NCBI RefSeq assembly: GCF_001562115.1
Contig: NZ_CP013926.1
Span: 1,798,001-1,862,000, forward strand
Direction of reading: 5' to 3'
DNA: 64,000 nt
From: Alteromonas stellipolaris
GTDB lineage: Bacteria > Pseudomonadota > Gammaproteobacteria > Enterobacterales > Alteromonadaceae
The first letter of the stretch is position 1. Every line of letters starts with the position of its first letter. The position numbers and the translations under genes were made by a program. Of this stretch, positions 8,695 through 17,794 are shown piece after piece. The notes under the pieces were generated by a model that did not search any database, was not told the DNA's origin, and saw only the letters and a list, made by a program, of their open reading frames with translations.

Positions 8695-10365
8695 TCACTG
8701 CCCTGCCACTTCTTCCGTCTCTTTCGCATTCCAGTTTAGACGCATGTCCCATTTAAAGCGGTGTTCTGGCTTCAATGGTGGTTGTGCAGCATCAATATGG
8801 CTTAACACATTGGTGGCCTCTGTGAGAGTCGCATCACGACCAAATAAGTAGCTTTGCTCTTGTACAATGGTTAAGTAAGCTTTGTTTAATGCTAATGCGC
8901 GTTCGGGGCTTGGCGTTATCAGTTCATAAACAGACGCTGCTTTACTTACTTTTTCAGCGTTTACCATGCCGTTATCATTAAACCACTTCGCTAGCATTTC
9001 GCCGTTTTGACGAAATTCATCGCCCCCGCCTACACGCTGCATGTAAGTAAGAAACTCACCTTGCTCTTCGTTTATATTAGGCACATCTTCCATGTCGTGC
9101 AGGTTGATATATCCCCAACCATTGCTTCCTGGCACTTTACGCGCAAAAGAGAAGGTTTGATCGAATGTAGAACCAACGGTTTTATGGCATCCATTACAAA
9201 ACGCGAGTTCTTGATCATGCTGTGCACGTAACTCACCTTGCTCATTTTCAATAAAGCCATTAATAGTCCAGCCAAAACCGTTTTCAATCCCCTGTTCACC
9301 TAAATAGCGAGTTTGGGGAAGGTTCTCGAAATGTTTGTCTTTCGCTTCTGCATAATAAGCTGAAGCTAGGCTTTCGCGGCTTCTAAAGCGGTGTTTTTGC
9401 ATATAGCGCACCTCTTTCATACGCTCAGCATTGTATATATTGCCGTTCTCATCAACACCAATGTAACGTACGGTGTGCAAAAACTCGGTGCCTTCTGGGA
9501 ACAACATATGCGCTAGTTCAACATCAGCGGCATCGCCAATATAGTTTGGCTGGCGCACCATGGTGGTGACTTGTTCACTTAATGAATTGTCACCGTTTAT
9601 ATCAAGGCCCAATGCTTTTTCATTAATTCCCGGTACTGGTAAGGTATCGACTTCTTTTAGTGCCATTTCTACTAGGGTTAAGTTCGCTAGGTAGACATCA
9701 CGGCTGTATTGTCCTTTATGCTGCTGAAAGGCTTGTGGCAGTCGAATCATCGCATCGCCCGTTGAACCATTGGTGGGCCAAAAGGTACTGGGGAAAGGTT
9801 TATAGTTATACGAAACCCAACGGCTATTATCTTTCGCGAGCCCGTCTTCATCAAACGCAGCCGCGCCAGCACTTAAATTTTCGATATGCATATAACTTGG
9901 AATAGTGCTATCGCCCTCAATGGCCGAGGTGTAATTATCTTGGGTTATGTATTTTAAAATGGCATCGTCTTTTATGCCCGCTATTAATTCTCGTCTATCA
10001 ATAAATAGATTTTTCCAGCTGTTGGTTAGCCCAACATCTGAGAATTCATAATTACCTTGCAGTGTGCCGTCACCCATTTGATTAGGGCGTTTTTCGCCGC
10101 GATCATAACTTTGATGACACGCATAGCACGGGTTATTTTCACCTTGAGTTTTGGTATAGCACTGAGGCGGGATAACCGATTCAGGATTATAAACTTCGTT
10201 ATGCTCGATATAGGCTAACGCCGGAATGGCATCACCTTCTTGGTAAGGGTATGTATTCGTTTGTTCTGCTAATACGGCTTCAACTTGCTGGGCAGGTGAA
10301 CACGCAAACAATAAAGGCAGCATAGAAAGTGCTAATAAAGGGAGTAATCTAATGGGTATTTTCAT
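8695..10365 (-). CDS. Lipoprotein with two haem c-binding motifs, function unknown
   Basis: A 556-residue exported protein with a lipobox (LLFAC, lipidated Cys22) and two CxxCH motifs: CYACH (Cys80, Cys83, His84) and CNGCH (Cys390, Cys393, His394). It therefore looks like a dihaem c-type cytochrome anchored at a membrane facing the periplasm or outside. A DINGDNSLSE stretch in the middle resembles part of a calcium-binding EF-hand loop but lacks its last acidic ligand. I do not recognise the long regions between the haems as a named family. It follows the PhoX-like gene by about 60 bases on the same strand, so the two are probably cotranscribed and may work together, for instance in electron removal. 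The partner and reaction are not known. Confidence 0.8.
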   Translation of the reverse strand: MKIPIRLLPLLALSMLPLLFACSPAQQVEAVLAEQTNTYPYQEGDAIPALAYIEHNEVYNPESVIPPQCYTKTQGENNPCYACHQSYDRGEKRPNQMGDGTLQGNYEFSDVGLTNSWKNLFIDRRELIAGIKDDAILKYITQDNYTSAIEGDSTIPSYMHIENLSAGAAAFDEDGLAKDNSRWVSYNYKPFPSTFWPTNGSTGDAMIRLPQAFQQHKGQYSRDVYLANLTLVEMALKEVDTLPVPGINEKALGLDINGDNSLSEQVTTMVRQPNYIGDAADVELAHMLFPEGTEFLHTVRYIGVDENGNIYNAERMKEVRYMQKHRFRSRESLASAYYAEAKDKHFENLPQTRYLGEQGIENGFGWTINGFIENEQGELRAQHDQELAFCNGCHKTVGSTFDQTFSFARKVPGSNGWGYINLHDMEDVPNINEEQGEFLTYMQRVGGGDEFRQNGEMLAKWFNDNGMVNAEKVSKAASVYELITPSPERALALNKAYLTIVQEQSYLFGRDATLTEATNVLSHIDAAQPPLKPEHRFKWDMRLNWNAKETEEVAGQ

Positions 10366-10425
10366 AATAGTAACAACGACAAAATCCGGGCACAGATGTG
10401 CCCGGATGAATTAAAAGGAAAAAAC

Positions 10426-12291
10426 TTACTTATCTGCTGGCTCGTACATCCACAGCGTATTGTTTTCCTGGAAACCGTCTTCACCGATAAGAATACGGCC
10501 GTCGTTCATCACCACTACGTTATCAGGTTGAGACAGCTGTTCTACATCACAACGCTCTGCTCCAGTGAGGCTTGAACGGAACGTACCACCCATCACAACA
10601 GGCTCGATGCGCGTAATGTCATAGCCAGCTTCAAGACGTGCACGGTAAACACCACCACAGTCTTTAACGCGAGCTGAAAGTTGAATATCACCTTCGTCAT
10701 CAACCATCGTGTTATCTAGGTCAGCAATGCCAATATAAAGGTAAGCATTTTCAACCACTTCCCCATCAATGGTGTCAGTGCCTTCCACGGCTTCTTCGGC
10801 GCGTTTAAGGTTAATTGAAATCCCTTCAAGCTTACGCCATTCAGCAGTAGCTCCTTTAGCACGAGCAGCTGCACGTGATTCTAAAAACGCAACACGGTCG
10901 TCCATTGGCTCGCCCGCAGTTTGACTGCTTCCGCCATTTTCAACTGTAGGGTAAGTTGCATCGCCATTTGCCCACGCTTCTACATCAGCCATCGTAATGT
11001 AAGAGCTTTGGCCTTCTACATAGTCGTCGGTGCCAATGCCGTTGTATTCATCAACCCATGCACGAATAGTCATGTTGTCGCCGCTGGCAAGTTCAACCCA
11101 CTCAACCGCAAAGCCTGTGGTTGCAGGGTCGTTTTGGCCAATATCTTGGGTTAACTTAGCGCCATATAGGGTACCCGCTGAAAGGTCTTCAGCAGTCGTC
11201 GCAACAAATTTAAACAACACACCGCCGGTATCATCTTGCGAAAGATAAACGGTTTTTCCATCAGGCATTACTGTTGAGTTTTCATGCTCGTAGCGCCCCA
11301 TGGTTAAGTGCTTAACAATAACTGGCTCATCAGCAAGCGGCTCGGTTACTTCGGCAATGTAACCATAGTTATAAGGGTTTGACGCATCAGGTGCAGTCAT
11401 TTGCCACATACGACCAAGGCGTGCGTCAGTCGCTACCGCTTCTGGGTTATTCCAGCTTGGTGATGTGGTCGAATCTACAGCAGAATCTACTACCCATTCT
11501 TCAGAGGTTAACGGGGTATTCCACGGTGACATTGAACCAAAACAGTTTGCCGCTGTGCCCCATACTGGCGAGAAATCAAGCATCATGGCTTCGGTAACTT
11601 GCCACATGCCAAAGTCATCTTTTTCAACTTTCATTCGGCTCATGCCGCCTGGAAGTTCTTCCCAGTTAGAGAACAAGTAGCCTTCGCCAGTATCGGTTGA
11701 AATGAAGCCATTAAAGTCTGGCATATCGTTTTCTAAAACAAGCTCTTCACCATCTAGGGTATAGATGTGGCCTAGGCCTTCTGGTAATTCAGTACCGAAG
11801 GTGTCGCCCGTTTGACCAAGTACTTGATACTGACCAATGGCAGAAACTACCACTTCTTTTTCTTCATCAGTAGCAGGTACAGGTGAGTTAGGAAGCGTAA
11901 CCGGTAAATTATTGAAGTTAGCACCGGCTAATACACCTACCGTCCCTGTATTAATAGGCATAGCGTTAACGTCATTAGTGACTGAGTTAGTGCCTGAAGG
12001 ATGTTGAACGTTGAAGAAAAGGTCGCCTTCGTCGGTCAAGAAGATACCAGTGACCTCTGAGCCCAGTGGGACAGTAGCAATACGGGTTAATGTTCCCGCT
12101 GTATCGCCGTCTTCGCCTTTATCACCTTGCTCTCCCTGCTCACCTTGTTCGCCAACAGGGCCTTGCTCGCCGACTGCCCCAGCAACACCATCTTCTCCAT
12201 CATCACCTTCTAATGAACAAGCAGAAATGCCAAAGGCTACCGCTAAAGCTAGCGCCGAATATTTTAAATCGCGTAAACGTTCAATTTTCAT
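10426..12291 (-). CDS. PhoX/DUF839-like phosphatase-family lipoprotein with collagen-like stalk
   Basis: A 621-residue protein with lipobox GISAC (Cys25), followed directly by about eleven Gly-X-Y triplets (GEQGEQGEQGDKGEDG and similar, residues about 32-65). A large C-terminal region then has features of the PhoX/DUF839 beta-propeller family: YLSQDDTGGVLFKFV, ENSTVMPDGKTV, and the final QPDNVVVMNDGRILIGEDG. PhoX enzymes are calcium/iron-dependent phosphatases, but they are usually Tat-exported; this one is a Sec/lipoprotein form. Start ATG 12291 is preferred over an in-frame TTG one codon earlier because an AAGGAT ribosome site is well spaced. A Pho-box-like direct repeat lies about 95 bases upstream. 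Catalytic activity is inferred from family only; other DUF839 proteins have no proven activity. Confidence 0.78.
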   Translation of the reverse strand: MKIERLRDLKYSALALAVAFGISACSLEGDDGEDGVAGAVGEQGPVGEQGEQGEQGDKGEDGDTAGTLTRIATVPLGSEVTGIFLTDEGDLFFNVQHPSGTNSVTNDVNAMPINTGTVGVLAGANFNNLPVTLPNSPVPATDEEKEVVVSAIGQYQVLGQTGDTFGTELPEGLGHIYTLDGEELVLENDMPDFNGFISTDTGEGYLFSNWEELPGGMSRMKVEKDDFGMWQVTEAMMLDFSPVWGTAANCFGSMSPWNTPLTSEEWVVDSAVDSTTSPSWNNPEAVATDARLGRMWQMTAPDASNPYNYGYIAEVTEPLADEPVIVKHLTMGRYEHENSTVMPDGKTVYLSQDDTGGVLFKFVATTAEDLSAGTLYGAKLTQDIGQNDPATTGFAVEWVELASGDNMTIRAWVDEYNGIGTDDYVEGQSSYITMADVEAWANGDATYPTVENGGSSQTAGEPMDDRVAFLESRAAARAKGATAEWRKLEGISINLKRAEEAVEGTDTIDGEVVENAYLYIGIADLDNTMVDDEGDIQLSARVKDCGGVYRARLEAGYDITRIEPVVMGGTFRSSLTGAERCDVEQLSQPDNVVVMNDGRILIGEDGFQENNTLWMYEPADK

Positions 12292-12670
12292 CAACTATCC
12301 TTTTTTATAATCGTTAGGTTGAGACGGAACAACTTTATTCATCTCTGAAATGGTCTTAGCGGCAAACATAGTGATGGAGTTATGTGACTGATGGGTGACA
12401 CATTATTTACATAAAATTGAAGCTTTCTTGACAGTGGCCAAGTTGCCCAACTAGGTATATAGCAGCAAACGTGAGGACTGATGAATGCGAAGAAATCATG
12501 TTACTTATAGCGTTCACATTACAAACTAGGTATGTAAATTAACAACCATGATGTAAACAATATCTTTTCATTGAGAATCAATTAAGTAAGTATATTTTTG
12601 TAAGCGTCAGTCATTAACTTTTCGGCTAATGCTATAGTGTTAGGAGAAGTAAATATTTACTGGTTTAAAA
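12292..12670. promoter_or_regulatory. Divergent promoter region with a possible Pho box
   Basis: At 12384-12401 two 7-base units read on the minus strand as GTGTCAC, four bases, CAGTCAC. Each matches five of seven positions of the PhoB repeat CTGTCAT with the correct 4-base spacing, and both face the PhoX-like gene. A 10-base direct repeat AACTAGGTAT occurs at 12449-12458 and 12524-12533. On the plus strand a TATAGT hexamer near 12632 and GGAG at 12643 precede the TPR-GGDEF gene. No small gene is seen here. Confidence 0.4.
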
Positions 12671-14602
12671 GTGACAATTATCGATAAAAATGCGCAAAAA
12701 AAAGGGATTTTAAAGGCGGGATGGCTTAATGCTTTGGCGATCTTATTCTTTGTGTGCGTAACTCAAACTAGCCTTGCATACGAGAGCGCTTCAAATCCAT
12801 TTTTAGACGTTCCTGATCGTGAGAGTACACGCAGGATTATTAATGATATTAGACAGTACAAACTTGATTACCTGCGCAATAAAGAAAAGCTAGAAAGTGC
12901 ATTTCAAATAAGCAAAGAGCAAGACTGGGAACATCTTCATCTAGAAGCTGCAGCGCTATATTCTGAACTCCTCTTTAGGCAAGAAAAATACGCCGAGTTG
13001 ACGGCTCATTTATCGCACTATCTACATCAAGACGAACTGCTAAAGCGAAAAGATATTCATCTACTTTTTTTAGAGACAAAGCTTAAGTCTTTAACCAGAT
13101 TAGACGATCCCACTCCTGCAAAAGCGCTTTCTAAAACATTAGAAACGCAAATCTCGCAACACTCTATAAATGAAAAAATTATTATTCTTCGCGCTTTAGC
13201 TTATTACTACACGGCTGATGATGCATTGAGAAAAACGCTGAGTGCAGCCTTAGAAGGCCTTGAATTAGCAATGAAAAATGACGACATTGCTTCACAGGGC
13301 TACTTTTACAGAAAGATAGCAGATGCCTATGGGTACTTAGAGGAAGATGAAGACAAAGCGGTAAGTTACGCGAAAAAGGCGGTAGAGACATTCGAGAAAA
13401 CAAATGATGGGCTTTTTACTGCAAAGGCGTATTGGAGCCTAGGTAATATACTTCTTGAGACTGGCGATTCACAAAATGCTTTAGTCTATCTAAACAAAGC
13501 GTTAGCCTACTTTAAAGACGTTAATATGAACAAGGGGCTCGCTTTTGCCCAATACTCAATTGCAAACACGCAATTTCTTCAGGCTAATTACGATAGAGCT
13601 TTAACATTAGCAAAAGAAAATATCGAACTTGCTCTCACTGCGGGCATTGGTGATATGCATCTTGCGTCTATGATTTTGCTGTCCAATATTTATATAAAAC
13701 AGGGCTTTTTAGATAAAGCAGAGCAAGTGAATGACGAGGTTTATTTACTGGTAGATAATTTTAGTCGCAGTATTTATAAAGCGAGTTTTTTCAGTGAGCG
13801 CTATACGTTAAAGCGAGAACTTAACCGCATTGAAGAGGCATTTGATGCCATAGAAAAAAAGCTTTTTTATACAGAAAAACACTTTGAGGCCACCAGCGAA
13901 AGCAACATTAAAGCCTTGCAGGTAAAGTTTGAAGTAAAGGAGAAAGAAGACACCATTCGTAAGTTAGAATATCAAAAAGATATTAGTAACCTTCAAGCTA
14001 AAGAAGAGTACCAACAAAAAATCATTTGGCGGCTGAGTGCCACTATTGCCTCTATTTTAGTTCTGGTGATTCTACTTCTGTTTTATCGACAAGCCTTACA
14101 ACGGAAAAAATATCATCGTATGGCCTCCACAGATTACCTTACGAATTGTTTCAATCGCAGGGGTATATTGAATACGGCTAACACTAAACTCGCACAACAA
14201 AAAATGACTATCGCCATTGTTGATTTAGATTACTTTAAAAAAATCAACGATGAGTATGGCCACGATGTGGGTGATTTAGTGCTAATTGCCTTTGCTAAAG
14301 CCGCGAAGGAAACACTGTCTAAAGGTGATGAGTTTGGCCGATATGGTGGAGAGGAATGGTTATTTGTTTTAAATTCGTCGGACGAAAAAGTGGTTAGAGA
14401 TACATTTGAAAAAGTGGCAGCAACCTATCAAAAGTACTGCAACGACATTGATGCCCTTGAAGAAAACTTAAGCATGACATTTAGCGTAGGAGTATCTCTT
14501 GGGGATAAATCTACCAGAACATTAGATACGTTAATTAAGCGTGCGGACAGCATGCTTTATGAAGCTAAAGAAAACGGTAGAAATCAGGTAATAATAAACT
14601 GA
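12671..14602 (+). CDS. Periplasmic-TPR, membrane-anchored GGDEF diguanylate cyclase
   Basis: A 643-residue protein with a signal or anchor segment near residues 16-35 (LNALAILFFVCVTQTSLA), a long array of tetratricopeptide repeats (about 70-400), a short coiled-coil, one membrane helix (IIWRLSATIASILVLVILLLFY) and a C-terminal GGDEF domain. The catalytic loop is GGEEW, with DYFKKINDEYGHDVGD for GTP and metal binding. The I-site arginine is missing (SKGD instead of RxxD), so no canonical product inhibition is expected. The start is uncertain. GTG 12671 has no close ribosome site, while a GGAG at 12643 is too far upstream for it and a stop follows immediately in frame. The TPR part probably senses a periplasmic ligand or partner. 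Confidence 0.9.
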   Translation: MTIIDKNAQKKGILKAGWLNALAILFFVCVTQTSLAYESASNPFLDVPDRESTRRIINDIRQYKLDYLRNKEKLESAFQISKEQDWEHLHLEAAALYSELLFRQEKYAELTAHLSHYLHQDELLKRKDIHLLFLETKLKSLTRLDDPTPAKALSKTLETQISQHSINEKIIILRALAYYYTADDALRKTLSAALEGLELAMKNDDIASQGYFYRKIADAYGYLEEDEDKAVSYAKKAVETFEKTNDGLFTAKAYWSLGNILLETGDSQNALVYLNKALAYFKDVNMNKGLAFAQYSIANTQFLQANYDRALTLAKENIELALTAGIGDMHLASMILLSNIYIKQGFLDKAEQVNDEVYLLVDNFSRSIYKASFFSERYTLKRELNRIEEAFDAIEKKLFYTEKHFEATSESNIKALQVKFEVKEKEDTIRKLEYQKDISNLQAKEEYQQKIIWRLSATIASILVLVILLLFYRQALQRKKYHRMASTDYLTNCFNRRGILNTANTKLAQQKMTIAIVDLDYFKKINDEYGHDVGDLVLIAFAKAAKETLSKGDEFGRYGGEEWLFVLNSSDEKVVRDTFEKVAATYQKYCNDIDALEENLSMTFSVGVSLGDKSTRTLDTLIKRADSMLYEAKENGRNQVIIN

Positions 14603-14612
14603 ATAAAACAAG

Positions 14613-14689
<77 letters not shown>

Positions 14690-14727
14690 AAATATGCTTC
14701 GGCAGAACTGCCTGAAGGACGGCGAGC

Positions 14728-14756
14728 ATAATAGCGATGCGCAGTGCGTCCTGCAA
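14728..14756 (-). promoter_or_regulatory. Sigma-70 promoter of tRNA-Val
   Basis: Read on the minus strand: TTGCAG, exactly 17 bases, TATTAT, followed by a GC-rich discriminator (GCTCGCC) typical of stringently controlled stable-RNA promoters. The -10 ends 39 bases before the tRNA. Confidence 0.75.
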
Positions 14757-14832
14757 GCATATTTTGTGTTTAAGATGTGTGTTTGATTGATTTGCCACCA
14801 TTTATTGAAAAAGTGCGCATATTTACACCGAA

Positions 14833-15915
14833 TTAAACGTTCTGGCGCTGCACAAATGGCAACGGTTTGATTTTATCAACAATACTGCCATCACTCGCTA
14901 TCTTCATAAAGTACTCCCCTAACCTGTCGGTTTCTTGTAATACCGTTTGCCAATATTTAATACGGGTAGTGGCATCAAGTTGCTCAAAATCTTTCCGATC
15001 TGGAATTTTACCGTATGGCAGGCTTGCAACGAACTCGGCAGATGGCACAAGCATGACCACATTGTCGTAACTATTTTGATGTGCAACGCGACGTTTTAAG
15101 CCTTTGTCGAACCACCCCGGAATAGGCTTAGGATAAAAATGTGGATACAGCACCAAGCCCTTTTCAGGGCCAAACTCTAGGTCAAAATGATAATCAACAA
15201 TACCGCCATCGCGATACATAGCTTGCGGGGCACCTGCAATATCTCGAATTCCTTCAAGTACAACAGGAATAGCGCCAGAGGCAAGCAGTGCATTGTGGAT
15301 ATTTTCGTTATTCAATTCGTAATGTTCAGTGGGAAGTTGGTAAGGATCTTTTACTGAAAACTCAGTATTAGGTGAAGAAAAAATACAGCGTGTGTAGTAC
15401 CTACCTAAGTTTTTTCGCGTAATCGCGTTAGCCGCAGCACTCATGGCAAGACCCGATAATTGCGAAAATTTATGTTCGCGACGGGTAGCCCCTAAACATT
15501 TGGCCACAAAGATGTGCGCTTTAAATCGCTTGTTTGCCAAGACTTCCTTTTTTCCTTCACTATTTACCATTTCTTCTACTAATGCTTCGGCCTTGCGGGT
15601 TATTTCCGCAGGTGTAGGCTTATCACTATAGGTAGTAGTTGAATAGGAAGTGGCTAGCCGATTTATGGCAGAAAGCGGGTCGTTTTGTACTGCGCAGATA
15701 GCCCTGAAAGCCCCCGCAGAAGATCCTATAACATGTATTTGATGATCGACATTTTTGAACCACTCTGGAAACAGTACTCTGTCTAATCCTGCCAATGAAA
15801 ACCATTTTGGACCGCCTGAAGCGCCGAGAAAATAACTAAATATTTCAGGGTGAAAGCCTTGTTGCTTAATGGTATTCATTGCCCCATTGCCGGCATAAAT
15901 TTCTAGCGGTGCCAC
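14833..15915 (-). CDS. Patatin-like phospholipase
   Basis: A 360-residue patatin-fold protein. It has the glycine-rich oxyanion segment (LGASGGPKW, residues 30-38), the nucleophile elbow GSSAG with Ser66, and a later YRDGGIVDYHFD whose aspartate completes the Ser-Asp dyad. Members hydrolyse acyl chains from lipids. No signal peptide or membrane segment is seen, so it is probably cytoplasmic. The start is GTG 15915 with GAGA upstream; an internal ATG at codon 13 is possible but would remove a conserved strand. It is divergent from hmgA, with a tRNA downstream. The physiological substrate is unknown. Confidence 0.87.
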   Translation of the reverse strand: MAPLEIYAGNGAMNTIKQQGFHPEIFSYFLGASGGPKWFSLAGLDRVLFPEWFKNVDHQIHVIGSSAGAFRAICAVQNDPLSAINRLATSYSTTTYSDKPTPAEITRKAEALVEEMVNSEGKKEVLANKRFKAHIFVAKCLGATRREHKFSQLSGLAMSAAANAITRKNLGRYYTRCIFSSPNTEFSVKDPYQLPTEHYELNNENIHNALLASGAIPVVLEGIRDIAGAPQAMYRDGGIVDYHFDLEFGPEKGLVLYPHFYPKPIPGWFDKGLKRRVAHQNSYDNVVMLVPSAEFVASLPYGKIPDRKDFEQLDATTRIKYWQTVLQETDRLGEYFMKIASDGSIVDKIKPLPFVQRQNV

Positions 15916-16169
15916 GTGTTGTCTCTATTATCATGTTTGCGCCTAATTTATCAGTAAAAGCCGTAAAATCAATGGGCCGTCCATCACCTTTATGAAACCA
16001 CTACTATAAGTGGGCACTTATGTAGGAAGTTGCCGCCTGTGTAAACAAATCATCACACATCACCATTTCATTGTAATCCTATCGACACCACACAATTGAT
16101 TTACTTATTATTAATATTTACGCTACATAAATAGTCGCGTTAAGCATCAGTAGTATTTGAAAGGTGGGT
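15916..16169 (+). promoter_or_regulatory. hmgA upstream region with operator-like repeats
   Basis: Contains a perfect 7-bp inverted repeat ATAAGTG-GG-CACTTAT (16006-16021). It also has a partial TyrR/PhhR-type box TGTAAA-N6-ATCACA (16040-16057), which matches ten of twelve positions of TGTAAA-N6-TTTACA. Either could mediate aromatic amino-acid control; neither is proven. Confidence 0.35.
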
Positions 16170-17474
16170 ATGGTGAATCAACTAACTTATTTATCGGGTT
16201 TTAATAATGAGCATGAAACTGAAGCCTTACCCAATGCACTGCCCAAGGGGCAATTTAGTCCACAGAAAGTCAATTATAAACTTTATGCAGAGCAGTTCAG
16301 TACCAGCGCTTTTACCGCACCTAGAGCCGAAAACAGACGTACTTGGACTTATCGCATACGGCCTTCTGTCGCTATGGGTGATTTTTCACCTTATAAGAAC
16401 ACGCAGCTTAAAACTGGGCCACAAAGCAATTCGCCATGCCCTCCCAATGTGATGCGTTGGAACCCCTTACCCTTGCCCAATGAAAGTAGCAGCATAGATT
16501 TTATTGAAGGTTTAGTGACCATAGCTACAAATGGCGATGCTAATCAGCAAACTGGTATGGGCATTCACTGCTACAGTGCGAATTCGGCTATGGGAAATAG
16601 AGTTTTTTACTCATCCGACGGTGAGATGTTGTTCGTGCCACAGCATGGAAACATGGAAGTAAAAACTGAGTTCGGCAAATTACACCTATCCGCGGGTGAA
16701 ATTATGGTAATTCCTCGTGGGGTACGTTTTAGTATTACTCCTATTGATGGCGCCATTCGTGGGTATATTTGTGAAAACTATGGGCAGTCATTCGTTTTAC
16801 CAGAACGCGGCCCCGTAGGCGCAAATGGGTTTGCTAATCAAAGAGACTTTTTGTACCCCACTGCGTGGTTCGAGGATGTAGACACGCCCCACGTCATCAT
16901 TAACAAGTTTTGTGGCCATTTATACCAAGCACCACTTTCACATTCGCCCTTTGATGTAGTGGCTTGGGTGGGAAATTCAGCGCCTTACAAATATGATCTT
17001 AAAAGTTTTAATGTGATCAATACCGTCAGTTTTGACCATCCTGATCCTTCCATATTTACGGTACTCACCTCGCCTTCTGAACTTGAAGGTACTGCCAATG
17101 TTGATTTTGTCATTTTCCCCCCACGATGGATGGTGGCCGAGAACACTTTCCGCCCGCCTTATTTCCATAGAAATGTGATGAGTGAGTTTATGGGCTTAAT
17201 TGAAGGCAGTTACGATGCCAAAGAAAAAGGGTTCATCCCTGGCGGTATGAGTTTGCATAATTGCTTTACACCTCATGGCCCCGAAGCCTCTGTGTTCGAA
17301 GCCGCATCAAATGCCGAGCTAACTCCCCAGAAATATGAAAATACACTGGCGTTCATGTTTGAATCTCGCTTTCCTATCGCTCCCACTGAGTTTGCACTGA
17401 GTACCCCGCTTCGCCAAACTGACTATATCGATTGTTGGAATGGGATAACCAAGCATTTCGACGGCAAAATGTAG
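16170..17474 (+). CDS. hmgA: Homogentisate 1,2-dioxygenase
   Basis: HmgA opens the ring of homogentisate to maleylacetoacetate in tyrosine and phenylalanine catabolism. The 434-residue protein starts with the family-typical LTYLSGFNNEHETEALPNALP. It keeps the iron ligands in PPYFHRNVMSEFMGLIEG (His333, Glu339) and CFTPHGPEA (His369), with the same spacing as the known 335/341/371 set of the human enzyme. ATG 16170 is chosen over the in-frame GTG two codons upstream because GAAAGG sits at the right distance. hpd, giving the preceding step, follows on the same strand after 320 bases. The later enzymes (maleylacetoacetate isomerase, fumarylacetoacetase) are not in this window. Confidence 0.97.
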   Translation: MVNQLTYLSGFNNEHETEALPNALPKGQFSPQKVNYKLYAEQFSTSAFTAPRAENRRTWTYRIRPSVAMGDFSPYKNTQLKTGPQSNSPCPPNVMRWNPLPLPNESSSIDFIEGLVTIATNGDANQQTGMGIHCYSANSAMGNRVFYSSDGEMLFVPQHGNMEVKTEFGKLHLSAGEIMVIPRGVRFSITPIDGAIRGYICENYGQSFVLPERGPVGANGFANQRDFLYPTAWFEDVDTPHVIINKFCGHLYQAPLSHSPFDVVAWVGNSAPYKYDLKSFNVINTVSFDHPDPSIFTVLTSPSELEGTANVDFVIFPPRWMVAENTFRPPYFHRNVMSEFMGLIEGSYDAKEKGFIPGGMSLHNCFTPHGPEASVFEAASNAELTPQKYENTLAFMFESRFPIAPTEFALSTPLRQTDYIDCWNGITKHFDGKM

Positions 17475-17794
17475 GCACCTAACTGGTGGGTGTTTTCTTT
17501 AAATGTACTTATAAATGAACATCACCCTGCCGCCCTTAAATAAAAATAAAACATTTAAATACATATATTTATATATTTCAAAACCACTTGAAATTGCGTT
17601 TTATCGTAGCTGAAAACTAAACGTTACACTTAAAACGTAGCAGCATCTCGCGTCATATCTTAACAGTCTATTGCCCTTATATTTACCTCGCTATTACAAT
17701 CAAATCTTCTATTTATAATCGCCTTTGCATGGGTTCAATAACAAAAACGAGTTAACTAACGCAAAGGCACTGACTTCAGTAAGCGAGAAAGAAA
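17475..17794 (+). promoter_or_regulatory. Intergenic region between hmgA and hpd
   Basis: 320 bases, very AT-rich around 17535-17590, with no credible gene. A short CACC/GGTG hairpin followed by TTTTCTTT just after hmgA may be a weak terminator. The length suggests that hpd has its own promoter, but I cannot assign one with confidence. Confidence 0.3.
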
